From contig NZ_JAJDOO010000039.1 of the NCBI RefSeq assembly GCF_020595055.1, positions 1-35,564 of the forward strand: a stretch of 35,564 nt of DNA, read 5' to 3'. Numbering within the stretch: the first letter of the stretch is position 1; each line of letters starts with the position of its first letter. A model generated the notes under the pieces. That model had not been told where the DNA came from. It worked only from the letters and a program-made list of their open reading frames with translations, and made no database searches. Shown here piece after piece: positions 6,986 to 15,937 of this stretch. A program made the position numbers and the translations under genes. This DNA comes from Desulfosporosinus shakirovi. Its GTDB lineage: Bacteria > Bacillota > Desulfitobacteriia > Desulfitobacteriales > Desulfitobacteriaceae.

Positions 6986-7678
6986 ATGGATAAACATGAA
7001 GAAGTTCTAAAAGAGTTTAGCCGTGCGCGCCTAAATGAGGAAGCAGTAAACGCCGAGAAAGTCCATTTTTACAAAACAGACAGACGAGTTAATCCTAAGC
7101 AAGAGGACCCCTTTTGGTTGTCAGTTGGGGAACTGCCTATTTTAGTTTCTGCACCACATGCGGTTAGACATTACAGGCAAAAGAAGATTAAAATGTCCGA
7201 TCAATTTACAGGCTCCATCGTATACCTTCTAAATAAGCTTACCGGATGTCATGCAATAGCAACAACAAAGCTTTATGGTGGGGACCCTAACGTTGATGAT
7301 TCTTGTATCTATAAAGAGAAAATCTCTGATTTTTGTAATATAAAAAAAGTGAAGTTGGTGATTGACATCCATGGTGCTGCTCGTGAAAGGCTATTTGATG
7401 TCGATTTAGGAACAAATAGCGGAAAAAATCTCTTAGGTAAGGCAAGGATACTGGGAATTTTAGAACGGAACTTTCAGAACTTTGGATTATCTCAAATTTC
7501 ACACGATCACTTTGCCGCTTCTGGGCCCAACACTGTCGCTAATTATGCAGCACGGGAACTGGGAATTCCAGCCGTGCAGTTAGAGATTAACAAACAATAC
7601 AGAGTGCCTGCCCAAAACCCTCAAGGGTTTCATCGTCTTATAGGGGCCTTAGTGAAAAGTATTAAAGAGTTATCTTGA
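6986..7678 (+). CDS. N-formylglutamate amidohydrolase-like protein
   Basis: 230 residues. The region from about 44 on fits the N-formylglutamate amidohydrolase fold, a zinc hydrolase related to carboxypeptidases: VSAPHAVRHYRQ near the N-terminus, LVIDIHGAA in the middle (His for metal binding), and AVQLEINKQYR near the end. Several family members of this type have no proven substrate, so deformylation of N-formylglutamate is only inferred. ATG 6986 follows a GGGGGTCG stretch. No histidine-degradation genes lie nearby, which argues against a simple Hut role. Confidence 0.78.
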   Translation: MDKHEEVLKEFSRARLNEEAVNAEKVHFYKTDRRVNPKQEDPFWLSVGELPILVSAPHAVRHYRQKKIKMSDQFTGSIVYLLNKLTGCHAIATTKLYGGDPNVDDSCIYKEKISDFCNIKKVKLVIDIHGAARERLFDVDLGTNSGKNLLGKARILGILERNFQNFGLSQISHDHFAASGPNTVANYAARELGIPAVQLEINKQYRVPAQNPQGFHRLIGALVKSIKELS

Positions 7679-7727
7679 GTTACACTTAGAATCTATCAGA
7701 TTAGGCAGAATGAATATCGTGTCATAT

Positions 7728-7756
7728 TTGACAAGCAATAATATTTGAGGTACACT
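7728..7756 (+). promoter_or_regulatory. Promoter for the Mn2+ riboswitch transcript
   Basis: TTGACA (7728-7733), a 17-nt spacer and TACACT (7751-7756). The expected transcription start, around 7763, coincides with the first base of the aptamer's P1 stem. Confidence 0.75.
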
Positions 7757-7762
7757 TATCCT

Positions 7763-7857
7763 TGTTAAGAGGGAGTAGTTGAATTACAAAAGCAACATAC
7801 CCGGTAAGGTGACTTACCTGTTTTTGTAAACCGTTTGAGGTAACGAGACTTTTAACA
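7763..7857 (+). promoter_or_regulatory. yybP-ykoY family Mn2+ riboswitch aptamer
   Basis: P1 pairs 7763-7771 (TGTTAAGAG) with 7849-7857 (CTTTTAACA). It opens into the family's signature loops, GGAGTAG (7772-7778) on the 5' side and ACGAGA (7843-7848) on the 3' side. P2 is TTACAAAA (7784-7791) with TTTTGTAA (7822-7829). P3 is GGTAAG/CTTACC (7803-7818) capped by GTGA. Members of this family bind Mn2+ directly. The 3' strand of P1 is reused in the terminator that follows, so Mn2+ binding should prevent termination and switch the ATPase gene on. Confidence 0.88.
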
Positions 7858-7889
7858 TGGCCATTATGGCTGTGTTAAAAGTCTTTTTT
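7847..7889 (+). terminator. Expression-platform terminator of the Mn2+ riboswitch
   Basis: GACTTTTAACA (7847-7857) pairs perfectly with TGTTAAAAGTC (7873-7883), followed by T6. The loop holds a small GGCCAT/ATGGC helix. The 5' arm overlaps the 3' strand of aptamer stem P1, so the two structures exclude each other. Confidence 0.9.
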
Positions 7890-7995
7890 GTTACTTGAAA
7901 CAAGTTGCAAGAACAAAAAGTAAGGAGTGGTTATTTCGTAAATACTATAGGATGAATTATAAGGTGCCAAAATAAAAAATAAGGAGGACTATGTT

Positions 7996-10671
7996 GTGGA
8001 CTTTTTCCAAAAGGAAGTCGAAGAAGTCATCTCTGAATTAAAGAGTAATGAAGAGACCGGACTATCAGCAGTTGAAGCTGAGACGAGAATCAAACGGTAC
8101 GGAAAGAATGTTTTTACTCCAAAAGATAAGGAAAGTGTCTTTGTAAAAATAATTGATAGTTTGAAAGAACCTCTTATTCTTATCCTTTTAATTTCCGGGT
8201 TAATATCCCTAGCGATGGGTCATATCGCAGACGGTTTAGGGATTTTTGTTGCCGTCCTAATCGCAACATCAATCTCCATTATTCAAGAAGGTAAATCAGA
8301 TAAAGCCTTTGAAGCCCTGTCGAAGTTAAGTGAAGATGTTCATGTGAAAGTAGTTCGAGATGGAGAAATTGTGTTACTTTCACAAAGTGACCTCACGATT
8401 GGGGATATTATCCATCTGGAAACGGGAGATAAAGTTCCTGCTGATGCTCGAATAATTCATGCATCAAGTCTTGGAATTGACGAATCTATGCTTACAGGTG
8501 AAGCCGAAGCGTCTTCTAAGAATACCTTGAAAATCGAACGAGAGAATTGCCCCCTTGCAGAACGCAAAAATATGTTATATTCAGGGACTATGGTTATCGA
8601 GGGAAGGGCCATTGCCATCGTAATATCTATTGGCGATGGGACCGAGATGGGTAAGATTGCGGATGAATTAAAGGGAGAATTAAATTCAGAGACCCCACTT
8701 CAACAAAAGCTAGCAGATCTCGGAAAGAGAATATCTATTATTGGGTCGATTGTGGCAGCTGGAATCTTTCTTTTCGAGGTCTTCAAGATGTATAACCAGG
8801 GGATCTTGGTGTTTGATAATTTAGGAGCTGCATTGCCAGGCATCAAAGATGCATTTGTAACTTCTGTAGCCCTAATCGTCGCGGCAGTCCCTGAAGGGTT
8901 GCCAACCATGGTTGCTATTACCCTGGCCTTCAATATGCAAAAGATGGCTAAGAATAACGCCTTGGTTCGGAAGCTTATTGCCTGCGAAACAATTGGTTCT
9001 GTGAATGTCATCTGTTCAGATAAGACTGGGACATTGACGGAAAATAAGATGACGGTGGTTGAGGTATGGGCTGACGGTAAAGATGCTCCGGTTGATCAGC
9101 TGGGCAATGATGAAATGCTTCAGAATTTCTGTCTAAACTCGACCGCGGATATTTCGAATAAAGATGGAAAATATGAATTCTTGGGAAATCCTACGGAATG
9201 TTCCCTGCTTGTCTGTGCAGATAAGAATAATATCAACTATCTCCATTATCGTAAAGAGCATAGTGAGCCCGTTAGTGAATACAATTTTACTTCTGCCAGA
9301 AAGATGATGTCGACAGCTTACCAAATGGAAAAAGGCTACAGACTCTATACGAAGGGTTCACCTGAAAAGGTGTTAAGCATTTGTAATAGGATTCTTTATA
9401 ATGGTGATGTTATCCCAATGACTCAAGACCATATCAATGAAATTGAAGCGAAGATAAAGAAGCTTCAGGATAATGCAAGAAGAGTTTTAGCGTTTGCTTT
9501 CAATGATTTTAGTCAAGAACCACAATGGGAAGACATCTATAATGTAGAAAAGGATCTAATCTTTACAGGCTTTGTGGGAATTGAAGATCCCTTGCGTTCA
9601 GATGTCAAAGAAGCAATTAATCATTGCCGTCAAGCAGGCATAACGGTCAAAATTTTGACGGGAGACAACATTAACACGGCGAGAGCAATTGCTACTCAAT
9701 TAGGAATCGTCAAGAATGACTCATTGGTATTAGAAGTTACCGATATTGACGCCATGAGTGATCAAGAATTGAAGAGTAAACTTCCCAACATTGTGGTAAT
9801 TGCCCGGTCAAACCCAACAGCTAAAATGAGAGTTGTCAAGCTCTTACAGGAGCTCAATTCTTCGGTGGTCGTAACTGGTGATGGGATCAATGACGCACCT
9901 GCCTTAAAAGCGGCTGATGTCGGAGTTGCAATGGGAATTGCAGGAACGGAAGTATCTAAGGAAGCTTCGGATATCGTTTTGTTAGACGATTCTTTCTCCA
10001 CTATAGTTAAGGCTATTAAGTGGGGGCGTGGAATTTACGAAAACTTCCAACGTTTTATTCAGTTCCAGCTTACAGTTAATGTTGTCGCATTTGTGACGGT
10101 AATCTTAGCAGAAGTCATGGGATATGCAATGCCCTTTACAACCTTACAATTATTATGGGTAAACATTATCATGGATGGTCCTCCTGCCTTAACCTTAGGC
10201 TTAGAACCGCCAAGAGAGCATTTACTTGAAAAGCAGCCAATTAAGAGAAATGCATCGATTGTTACTAAGGATATGTTGTTGAAAATCGTTTCAAACGGTC
10301 TGTTTATAGTAGCTGCCTTGATAATGCTCATGGACACCCAACTGCTCGGCGGTACTGCGGCACAACAATCGACTATCGTATTTACTTCCTTTGTATTGTT
10401 CCAGCTATGGAATGCCTTTAACAGCCGGGAGTTTGGAGTTAGGAGCATTTTCCCTAATCTTCTTAAAAACAAAATGATGGTAGGGGTTGTGTTCTTAACC
10501 TTCCTCGTTCAGGTCTTGGTAACTCAGTACGGTGGAAACGTGTTTAAGACAGTTCCCCTTGACCTGACTATATGGTTCAAAATCATTGGTTTCACATTTA
10601 GCATTGTTATTTTTAGCGAACTGCTAAAACTGGTGATGAGAGTCTTTCAAGGGGGTTCCAATAAAGGTTAA
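7996..10671 (+). CDS. P2-type cation-transporting ATPase (Ca2+/Mn2+ efflux type)
   Basis: 891 residues, full length. The GTG start follows AAGGAGGA. It has an N-terminal cation-ATPase domain, an actuator loop, M4 with VAAVPEGLP (Pro299-Glu300), phosphorylation site CSDKTGT (Asp342), hinge TGDGINDAP (629-633), and M6 with LLWVNIIMDGPPAL, where Asn and Asp should ligate the ion. The actuator motif is TGEA (167-170), not TGES; the catalytic Glu169 is kept. General family evidence says Ca2+ export from the cytoplasm. The Mn2+ riboswitch upstream makes Mn2+ efflux the likelier physiological role, as for L. lactis YoaB and pneumococcal MgtA. Confidence 0.93.
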   Translation: MDFFQKEVEEVISELKSNEETGLSAVEAETRIKRYGKNVFTPKDKESVFVKIIDSLKEPLILILLISGLISLAMGHIADGLGIFVAVLIATSISIIQEGKSDKAFEALSKLSEDVHVKVVRDGEIVLLSQSDLTIGDIIHLETGDKVPADARIIHASSLGIDESMLTGEAEASSKNTLKIERENCPLAERKNMLYSGTMVIEGRAIAIVISIGDGTEMGKIADELKGELNSETPLQQKLADLGKRISIIGSIVAAGIFLFEVFKMYNQGILVFDNLGAALPGIKDAFVTSVALIVAAVPEGLPTMVAITLAFNMQKMAKNNALVRKLIACETIGSVNVICSDKTGTLTENKMTVVEVWADGKDAPVDQLGNDEMLQNFCLNSTADISNKDGKYEFLGNPTECSLLVCADKNNINYLHYRKEHSEPVSEYNFTSARKMMSTAYQMEKGYRLYTKGSPEKVLSICNRILYNGDVIPMTQDHINEIEAKIKKLQDNARRVLAFAFNDFSQEPQWEDIYNVEKDLIFTGFVGIEDPLRSDVKEAINHCRQAGITVKILTGDNINTARAIATQLGIVKNDSLVLEVTDIDAMSDQELKSKLPNIVVIARSNPTAKMRVVKLLQELNSSVVVTGDGINDAPALKAADVGVAMGIAGTEVSKEASDIVLLDDSFSTIVKAIKWGRGIYENFQRFIQFQLTVNVVAFVTVILAEVMGYAMPFTTLQLLWVNIIMDGPPALTLGLEPPREHLLEKQPIKRNASIVTKDMLLKIVSNGLFIVAALIMLMDTQLLGGTAAQQSTIVFTSFVLFQLWNAFNSREFGVRSIFPNLLKNKMMVGVVFLTFLVQVLVTQYGGNVFKTVPLDLTIWFKIIGFTFSIVIFSELLKLVMRVFQGGSNKG

Positions 10672-10686
10672 ACATTAAATTCCAAT

Positions 10687-10725
10687 GAAAAGTCCACAAT
10701 CCTGTTTATGGATTGTGGACTTTTC
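10687..10725 (+). terminator. Strong terminator after the P-type ATPase gene
   Basis: A perfect 16-bp stem (10687-10702 with 10710-10725) around a TGTTTAT loop; the 3' arm ends in TTTTC. It is symmetrical enough to work in both directions. Confidence 0.88.
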
Positions 10726-10852
10726 TCGATAAAGTATTATAATCAGTATTTGGATAACAATAATCGATAGGAAGTAATGATAATATTTGTAAACCAGTCT
10801 CAACAAAGGATAGAGAATTTTTTAAAGACTTGATTCGGGGAGGAAATAAAAA

Positions 10853-11614
10853 GTGGTAATTATGAAAACTGCTAAAGAAATTGGATATATGGAGGAAGCC
10901 GGAAAGATCTTAACAGCCTGCCACCGAGAGATTCGAGACTTAATTCGTCCGGGAATAACAACCTTGGAAATTGATCAGTTTGCTGAGGAGTTTATCCGGT
11001 CACATGGGGCGACTCCCGAGCAAAAAGGATACAAAGGGTATCCTTTTGCTACTTGTGCTTCGGTTAACGATGAAATATGTCATGGATTTCCGACTAAGGA
11101 TTCTCTGAAAGACGGGGATATTGCGAAAATTGATATGGTTGTAAATCTTCAGGGGTGGCTGGCAGATTCAGCATGGACTTATCCGGTGGGTCAAATATCC
11201 AAGGAAGCTGAAAGGCTGATTAAGGTTACAAAGGAATGCCTCTATCTTGGCATAGAAGCCGCAATCATTGGTAATAGAATCGGTGATATTTCCCATGCCA
11301 TACAAAGTCATGCCGAAGAGCAAGGATTTTCCGTGGTGCGGGACTTTATGGGTCATGGTATTGGGCAAATCATGCACGAAGATTTGCAGGTCCCGCATTA
11401 TGGGAGACCGCACAGAGGGGAGAGACTTCGCGAAGGTATGGTCTTTACCATTGAACCCATGATCAATATAGGTTCGTATCATCTTAAGATTGATCCTAAT
11501 AAGTGGACGGCCAGAACAACTGATGGCAGTCTTTCAGCTCAATATGAACATACTATTGCTATTACAAAGAATAGTCCCTTAGTTTTGACCGAGCAAAGAA
11601 CGAGGAAGGTTTAA
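10853..11614 (+). CDS. map: Methionine aminopeptidase, type I
   Basis: 253 residues. It removes the initiator Met from nascent proteins in the cytosol. All five metal ligands are present with the spacing of E. coli Map: Asp94, Asp105, His168 (GHGIG), Glu201 (IEPM) and Glu232 (YEHT). The GTG at 10853 lies 9 nt after GGGGAGG, which favours it over the ATG at 10862. There is no N-terminal zinc-finger extension. It lies outside the ribosomal-protein operon where map often sits, so it may be a second copy in the genome. A 229-nt gap separates it from mscL. Confidence 0.96.
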   Translation: MVIMKTAKEIGYMEEAGKILTACHREIRDLIRPGITTLEIDQFAEEFIRSHGATPEQKGYKGYPFATCASVNDEICHGFPTKDSLKDGDIAKIDMVVNLQGWLADSAWTYPVGQISKEAERLIKVTKECLYLGIEAAIIGNRIGDISHAIQSHAEEQGFSVVRDFMGHGIGQIMHEDLQVPHYGRPHRGERLREGMVFTIEPMINIGSYHLKIDPNKWTARTTDGSLSAQYEHTIAITKNSPLVLTEQRTRKV

Positions 11615-11843
11615 ATCTTCCATCGTTTGCGAATAATTATAAACCTCAACATAAACCAATTTCTAACTTTAGTCATTTGCCATAGCATCTTTGAAAAAAA
11701 ACCCATACTAAACAGCCTCCTTTTTATAAAGCTATAATTTAGTTTCCCCAAATTATTAAAAACAAGTCAGACATATAATTTTAATGTTAGTAAAGTTCGG
11801 AGTTCCACGTACGGGAACGCAGACTTTAAGAAGGAGTAGTTTC

Positions 11844-12233
11844 ATGAGCTTTATTAAGGAATTTAAGGAGTTTGCTACAAGGGGCAATGTGGTAGATCTG
11901 GCGGTAGGGATCATTATAGGGGGTGCTTTCGGAAAAATTGTATCCTCTCTTGTTGCCGATATTATTATGCCTCCGATTGGGCTTATAATAGGAGGCGTAA
12001 AATTTACGGATCTGAAAATAGGGCTTAAAGAAGCCGTTACCATAAATATTGGCAACTTTATTCAAACGACATTTGACTTTATCATTGTTGCCTGTGCGAT
12101 CTTCTTCATTATTAAGCTGATGAATTCTTTAAAAAGGAAAAAGATTAAAGAAGAGGCGGTTGTTCCATCAACTCCTAGTGTGGAAGTTCAGCTTCTTACA
12201 GAGATTAGGGATCTGTTGAAGAAACAGCCATAA
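11844..12233 (+). CDS. mscL: Large-conductance mechanosensitive channel MscL
   Basis: 129 residues from the ATG behind AAGGAGTAG. The frame opens earlier (11784), but the family starts at [15 protein letters not shown]. The pore helix TM1 is [29 protein letters not shown], a periplasm-type loop follows, TM2 is [16 protein letters not shown], and a charged C-terminal helical bundle ends the protein. It opens under membrane tension to release solutes on osmotic downshock. It is monocistronic. Confidence 0.97.
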   Translation: MSFIKEFKEFATRGNVVDLAVGIIIGGAFGKIVSSLVADIIMPPIGLIIGGVKFTDLKIGLKEAVTINIGNFIQTTFDFIIVACAIFFIIKLMNSLKRKKIKEEAVVPSTPSVEVQLLTEIRDLLKKQP

Positions 12234-12250
12234 AATTCATGTTATATAAA

Positions 12251-12303
12251 GCATTGAGCTTCTGCCCGTTAAAGTTTTACTTTAGGGTAGAAGCTCTTAA
12301 TGC
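12251..12303 (+). terminator. Long hairpin after mscL, probable terminator
   Basis: A 53-nt imperfect hairpin: GCATTGAGCTTCTGCCC pairs with GGGTAGAAGCTCTTAATGC, and the tip adds TAAAGT/ACTTTA around TTT. There is no T run after it, so it may act through structure or be a small repeat. Confidence 0.5.
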
Positions 12304-12423
12304 AGATATCAGTAGGGTATTAGGGGATTATAGTATATAATTAAGGAATTAGATAAATATGACAGTTCAGTTATAGGTACCTTCAATCGTGATCTATCGT
12401 TTAATAACGTAAAGGAGCATCAT

Positions 12424-12618
12424 ATGAACGGGCAGAACAGAAAAGATATTTATGCGGGAGCAACTGTTGATATCATTTTAAAAACAGATCAAAGAACAGG
12501 GAAGCTGACCCGAGGAGTCGTCAAAGATATATTGACAAAATCCCAGATTCACACGAGAGGAATTAAAGTCAGACTTGTTGATGGGCAAATTGGGAGAGTT
12601 CATGAAATTATTCATTAG
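12424..12618 (+). CDS. ywbE: YwbE family protein
   Basis: 64 residues, the usual size. It strongly resembles B. subtilis YwbE across its whole length: MNGQ start, VDIILKTDQRTGKLTRG, then KDILT, GIKVRL and DGQIGRV. The function of the family is not known; it has the look of a small beta-rich, KOW-like nucleic-acid or protein-binding fold, but that is inference. AAAGGAG precedes the ATG. Its stop codon overlaps the 3' end of the convergent pseudouridine synthase gene by 4 nt. Confidence 0.9.
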   Translation: MNGQNRKDIYAGATVDIILKTDQRTGKLTRGVVKDILTKSQIHTRGIKVRLVDGQIGRVHEIIH

Positions 12619-13526
12619 ATATCGAAACCTCGCAACTTAATTATTAACTCGCGAAGATCCTTAGGAAAGGGAGCGCGAATTACGATGGGAAGGCCAGTCG
12701 CAGGGTGCAGAAAGGCGTACATTGAAGAGTGTAAAGCATGACGGTGAAAAAAAATCCGTGTTCCACCGTACAGGTCATCCCCGATTAATGGATGCCCAAA
12801 ACCTTCACAATGTACTCGGATTTGATGGGTACGTCCGGTTTCTAAGATGAATTCAAGAAAAGTAGCGCTAGTATAGCGATGGAGGACACGGAAAAGTGTC
12901 CGAGCCGACATACCATGGGGATGGATCTGGCGTTTGATAAAGCTATTCGGGGCAAAACCGATGGAATCGTCGATAGATCCTTGATTTTCCTGGACAACTC
13001 CCTGAACAAAACCATGGTATCGTTTGTGAATATGTCCTCGCTCCAGTTGCCAAGCCAATTGTTGATGGGCGAATTGATTTTTAGCAATGACGACGACTCC
13101 TGAGGTGTTTCGATCTATTCTGTGGATTGGACGATACAGGCGATTTTCCCCCTTGCGTTCCCAATGGCCGATGACAGCGTTACCTAAGGTGTTGGTGGGG
13201 TAACGTCGGTTTGGATGCACCACCTGACCCACAGGTTTATTAACAGCTAACAGGTAGTCATCTTCATAAAGAATATCCAGGGGCAAGTTTTCACCAGGAA
13301 TGCTGGCTTCTTCCTCGGAAAAAAGCTGCAGGGATAACATATCTCCTTCTTTCCCTCGCGCAGTTAAATAGGAAAAATTTCCATTAACCCAAACCCGTTC
13401 TCCTTGTTTCAAGCGTTGGAGTAATTTGACCGAAAAGTGAAATTTGTGGAGTAAAATGGACAGATATTTATGACCAGAGTCTTCTGGTTGGAGACGATAT
13501 TCCCAAAGAGTAGGTGGTGTATTCAT
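12615..13526 (-). CDS. RluA family pseudouridine synthase
   Basis: 303 residues from the ATG at 13526, which follows TAGGAGGA; an upstream in-frame ATG at 13550 lacks a ribosome site. An N-terminal S4-like segment (about 20-60) precedes the catalytic domain. The signature HRIDRNTSGVVV contains the catalytic Asp. LETGRTHQIRVH and GHPLIGDDLYGG are also diagnostic. It isomerises uridine to pseudouridine in rRNA or tRNA; the target position cannot be assigned from sequence. It is convergent with ywbE and divergent from the M29 aminopeptidase gene. Confidence 0.94.
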   Translation of the reverse strand: MNTPPTLWEYRLQPEDSGHKYLSILLHKFHFSVKLLQRLKQGERVWVNGNFSYLTARGKEGDMLSLQLFSEEEASIPGENLPLDILYEDDYLLAVNKPVGQVVHPNRRYPTNTLGNAVIGHWERKGENRLYRPIHRIDRNTSGVVVIAKNQFAHQQLAWQLERGHIHKRYHGFVQGVVQENQGSIDDSIGFAPNSFIKRQIHPHGMSARTLFRVLHRYTSATFLEFILETGRTHQIRVHCEGFGHPLIGDDLYGGTRIFFHRHALHSSMYAFLHPATGLPIVIRAPFPKDLRELIIKLRGFDI

Positions 13527-13677
13527 ATTTCCTCCTAGCGGTTTTTGCAATTCATTGAATTCAAGGAGTAAAACCTTTTTTGAGTGAACATACTTTTTAA
13601 TAGGATCAAAAGAAAAATTAAGCAGGGTGCAGAATAATAATAAAAGTCTATTAAAACGCTTGTAAGGAGGACTTAAA

Positions 13678-14796
13678 GTGAAAGATTCCCGTATAGAAGA
13701 ACTTGCGGATTCCTTAATAACATACTCAATTGGACTTCAGCCAGGTGAAAAAATCCTCATTGAAGTAATTGGTCCGGATATTCCCCTCGCCCAAGCTTTA
13801 GTGCGTTATGCTTATAAGGCAGGTGGAGTGCCCTTTGTGTCTACTATTAATCATACCCTACTACGTGAACTATTAAAAGAATTCTCTTTGGAACAGGCCC
13901 AAGCAATGACTCGTTGGGATTTGGCGCGCATGAAGGAAATGCAAGCTTATATCGGAATCAGGGGGGGAGATAACGTCAATGAATGGGCTGACCTTCCCAG
14001 TGAATGCATAAAAACTTATTCGTCTAACTACCAAAAACCCGTACATACAGAGCAAAGAGTGCCGCATACACGGTGGTGTGTGTTGAGGTATCCAAATGCT
14101 GCAATGGCTCAGCTGGCAGATTCGAGCATTGAAGGCTTTGAGGACTTTTACTTTAAGGTGTGTAATTTGGATTACTCAAAGATGTCAAAGGCAATGGATC
14201 CGTTGAAAGAGTTAATGGAGAAGACAGACCGAGTGCGTATTGTTGGTCCCGGAACAGATTTGGAGTTCTCTATTAAAGGAATGCCAGCCATAAAGTGCGA
14301 TGGACACCTTAACATTCCGGATGGGGAAATATTCAGTGCTCCTCTAAAAGATTCCGTGAATGGACGGATTAGTTATAATACACCATCACTTTATCAAGGG
14401 TTCACTTACAATAACATTGTTTTAGACTTTGAAAACGGAAAGATTATTAAAGCAACTGCCAATGATACGGAACGAATAGAGTCTGTTTTTAACACTGACG
14501 AGGGAGCAAGATATGTTGGAGAGTTCGCCATCGGAGTCAATCCATTTATTAGTACTCCTATGAAAGACACTCTTTTTGATGAAAAAATTGATGGAAGCTT
14601 CCACTTTACCCCGGGATCCTGTTATGATGAGTGTAATAATGGAAATAAATCTGCTATTCACTGGGATTTAGTATGTATTCAGAGACCGGATTATGGCGGT
14701 GGTGAGATTTACTTTGACGATAGGTTAGTTCGAAAAGATGGGCGCTTTGTCTTGCCGGAACTTGAGAATTTGAACCCGGAAAATTTAAAGGCTTAA
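13678..14796 (+). CDS. Aminopeptidase, M29 family (AmpS/AmpT type)
   Basis: 372 residues starting at a GTG behind TAAGGAGGA. The M29 metal ligands can be placed: Glu217 (DGEIFSAP), Glu282 (VGEFAIGV), His309 (SFHF), and His328 and Asp330 (IHWDL). The spacing fits the dinuclear zinc or cobalt site of thermophilic aminopeptidases. The protein is slightly shorter than the typical 410 residues. It cleaves N-terminal residues from peptides in the cytosol. It is divergent from the pseudouridine synthase gene and followed by an 11-bp inverted repeat. Confidence 0.95.
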   Translation: MKDSRIEELADSLITYSIGLQPGEKILIEVIGPDIPLAQALVRYAYKAGGVPFVSTINHTLLRELLKEFSLEQAQAMTRWDLARMKEMQAYIGIRGGDNVNEWADLPSECIKTYSSNYQKPVHTEQRVPHTRWCVLRYPNAAMAQLADSSIEGFEDFYFKVCNLDYSKMSKAMDPLKELMEKTDRVRIVGPGTDLEFSIKGMPAIKCDGHLNIPDGEIFSAPLKDSVNGRISYNTPSLYQGFTYNNIVLDFENGKIIKATANDTERIESVFNTDEGARYVGEFAIGVNPFISTPMKDTLFDEKIDGSFHFTPGSCYDECNNGNKSAIHWDLVCIQRPDYGGGEIYFDDRLVRKDGRFVLPELENLNPENLKA

Positions 14797-14820
14797 GGCT
14801 ATGAAGACATTATAATAGAA

Positions 14821-14866
14821 TAAGTGCCACTCAACCGGATAGAATTTGGAAGATTAGTGGCACTTA
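14821..14866 (+). repeat. Inverted repeat after the M29 aminopeptidase gene
   Basis: TAAGTGCCACT (14821-14831) and AGTGGCACTTA (14856-14866) form a perfect 11-bp stem with a 24-nt loop. It lacks a T run. It may be a terminator for the aminopeptidase gene or a leader element for the lipid kinase gene. Confidence 0.6.
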
Positions 14867-14906
14867 GCTATCATATAATCTGGATAAGGAGTCGATTATT
14901 GATTTC

Positions 14907-15788
14907 ATGAAGGGTCAACGATTACGATTAGTCTATAACCCCTATGCAGGAAGACGGAAACTAACGGTGCAACTGGATACTGTCATTCGCATTTTTCAAG
15001 AAAGTGGCAATGAGGTGTGTGTACATCGAGCATGTTCCCCGGAAGATATGGAACAAATCGCGTCCCGTAGCAGTGATGTCGATCGTTTCGTTATTGCTGG
15101 AGGGGATGGCAGTATTCATCAAGTGGTTAACGGTCTATTAAAGATTCCGGAAGATCAACGTCCTGCACTTGGGATTTTACCTGTTGGAACCGCAAACGAT
15201 TTAGCCTACGCCTTGCATTTACCTAAAAGCATTCCTGAAGCGTGCAAGGTTATCGCTAAGGGAAATGTGTTTAGAATGGATACAGGCCAGGTCAATGATC
15301 GCTATTTTGTTAATGTAGCCAGCGCGGGGCTATTAACGGATGTATCTCAAAAAGTGGATACTCGTGTTAAAAATACCCTTGGACAATTAGCTTACATTCT
15401 TAAAGGGATAGAAACACTTCCTTCTTTTCGACCCTTTCGCATTGAGTATGAGAAAGATGGACAACAATTTACAGACGAAGTCGTCTTATTTTTAGCTGTA
15501 AATGGCCACTCGGTGGGGGGACTCAGAAAGCTAGTGCCAAAAGCTTCTCTTACTGACGGATTACTGGAAGTTTTAATTGTACCGGCGGCAGGTTGGCCTG
15601 AAACAATCAGACTGCTCTTAAATGTTTTGCGGGGAGAAAAAGTAAGTGCTGAAAAGATTAAAGAATTCCAGACCACAGAACTTACGATACTAACCGATCG
15701 CCCCATAAAATCTGATCTGGATGGGGAATATGGTCCGGAAAGCTCATGGCATATTAAGATTGGACCGAAAATTTCAGTGCTTTGTTAA
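14907..15788 (+). CDS. YegS/BmrU family lipid kinase (diacylglycerol kinase-like)
   Basis: 293 residues. The N-terminal diacylglycerol-kinase catalytic domain has YNPYAGRRK, the nucleotide-binding GGDGSIHQVVNGL and LGILPVGTANDLA. The C-terminal beta-sandwich ends with LDGEYG. It phosphorylates a lipid alcohol such as diacylglycerol at the membrane surface with ATP. The ATG at 14907 is 15 nt from the best ribosome site (AAGGAG at 14886-14891); an in-frame ATT at 14898 would have better spacing but is a rare start. Confidence 0.93.
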   Translation: MKGQRLRLVYNPYAGRRKLTVQLDTVIRIFQESGNEVCVHRACSPEDMEQIASRSSDVDRFVIAGGDGSIHQVVNGLLKIPEDQRPALGILPVGTANDLAYALHLPKSIPEACKVIAKGNVFRMDTGQVNDRYFVNVASAGLLTDVSQKVDTRVKNTLGQLAYILKGIETLPSFRPFRIEYEKDGQQFTDEVVLFLAVNGHSVGGLRKLVPKASLTDGLLEVLIVPAAGWPETIRLLLNVLRGEKVSAEKIKEFQTTELTILTDRPIKSDLDGEYGPESSWHIKIGPKISVLC

Positions 15789-15937
15789 CTGGGCGCAGTC
15801 CTTTAAGGGCTCGCCTTTGTTACTTAATGGACGAGGTTTATCTTTAGGAGTAGAAAATTATCTGATGGGAAAAATATCTATAATTTAAGCAAGTGAATTT
15901 ATGATAAAGCCGTTGGGATTATGATCGGAGGGATTTC

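Noticed and set aside
11784-11843. 20-residue N-terminal extension of MscL
   Set aside because: MscL proteins begin at the MSFIKEF-type sequence, and AAGGAG precedes that ATG directly.
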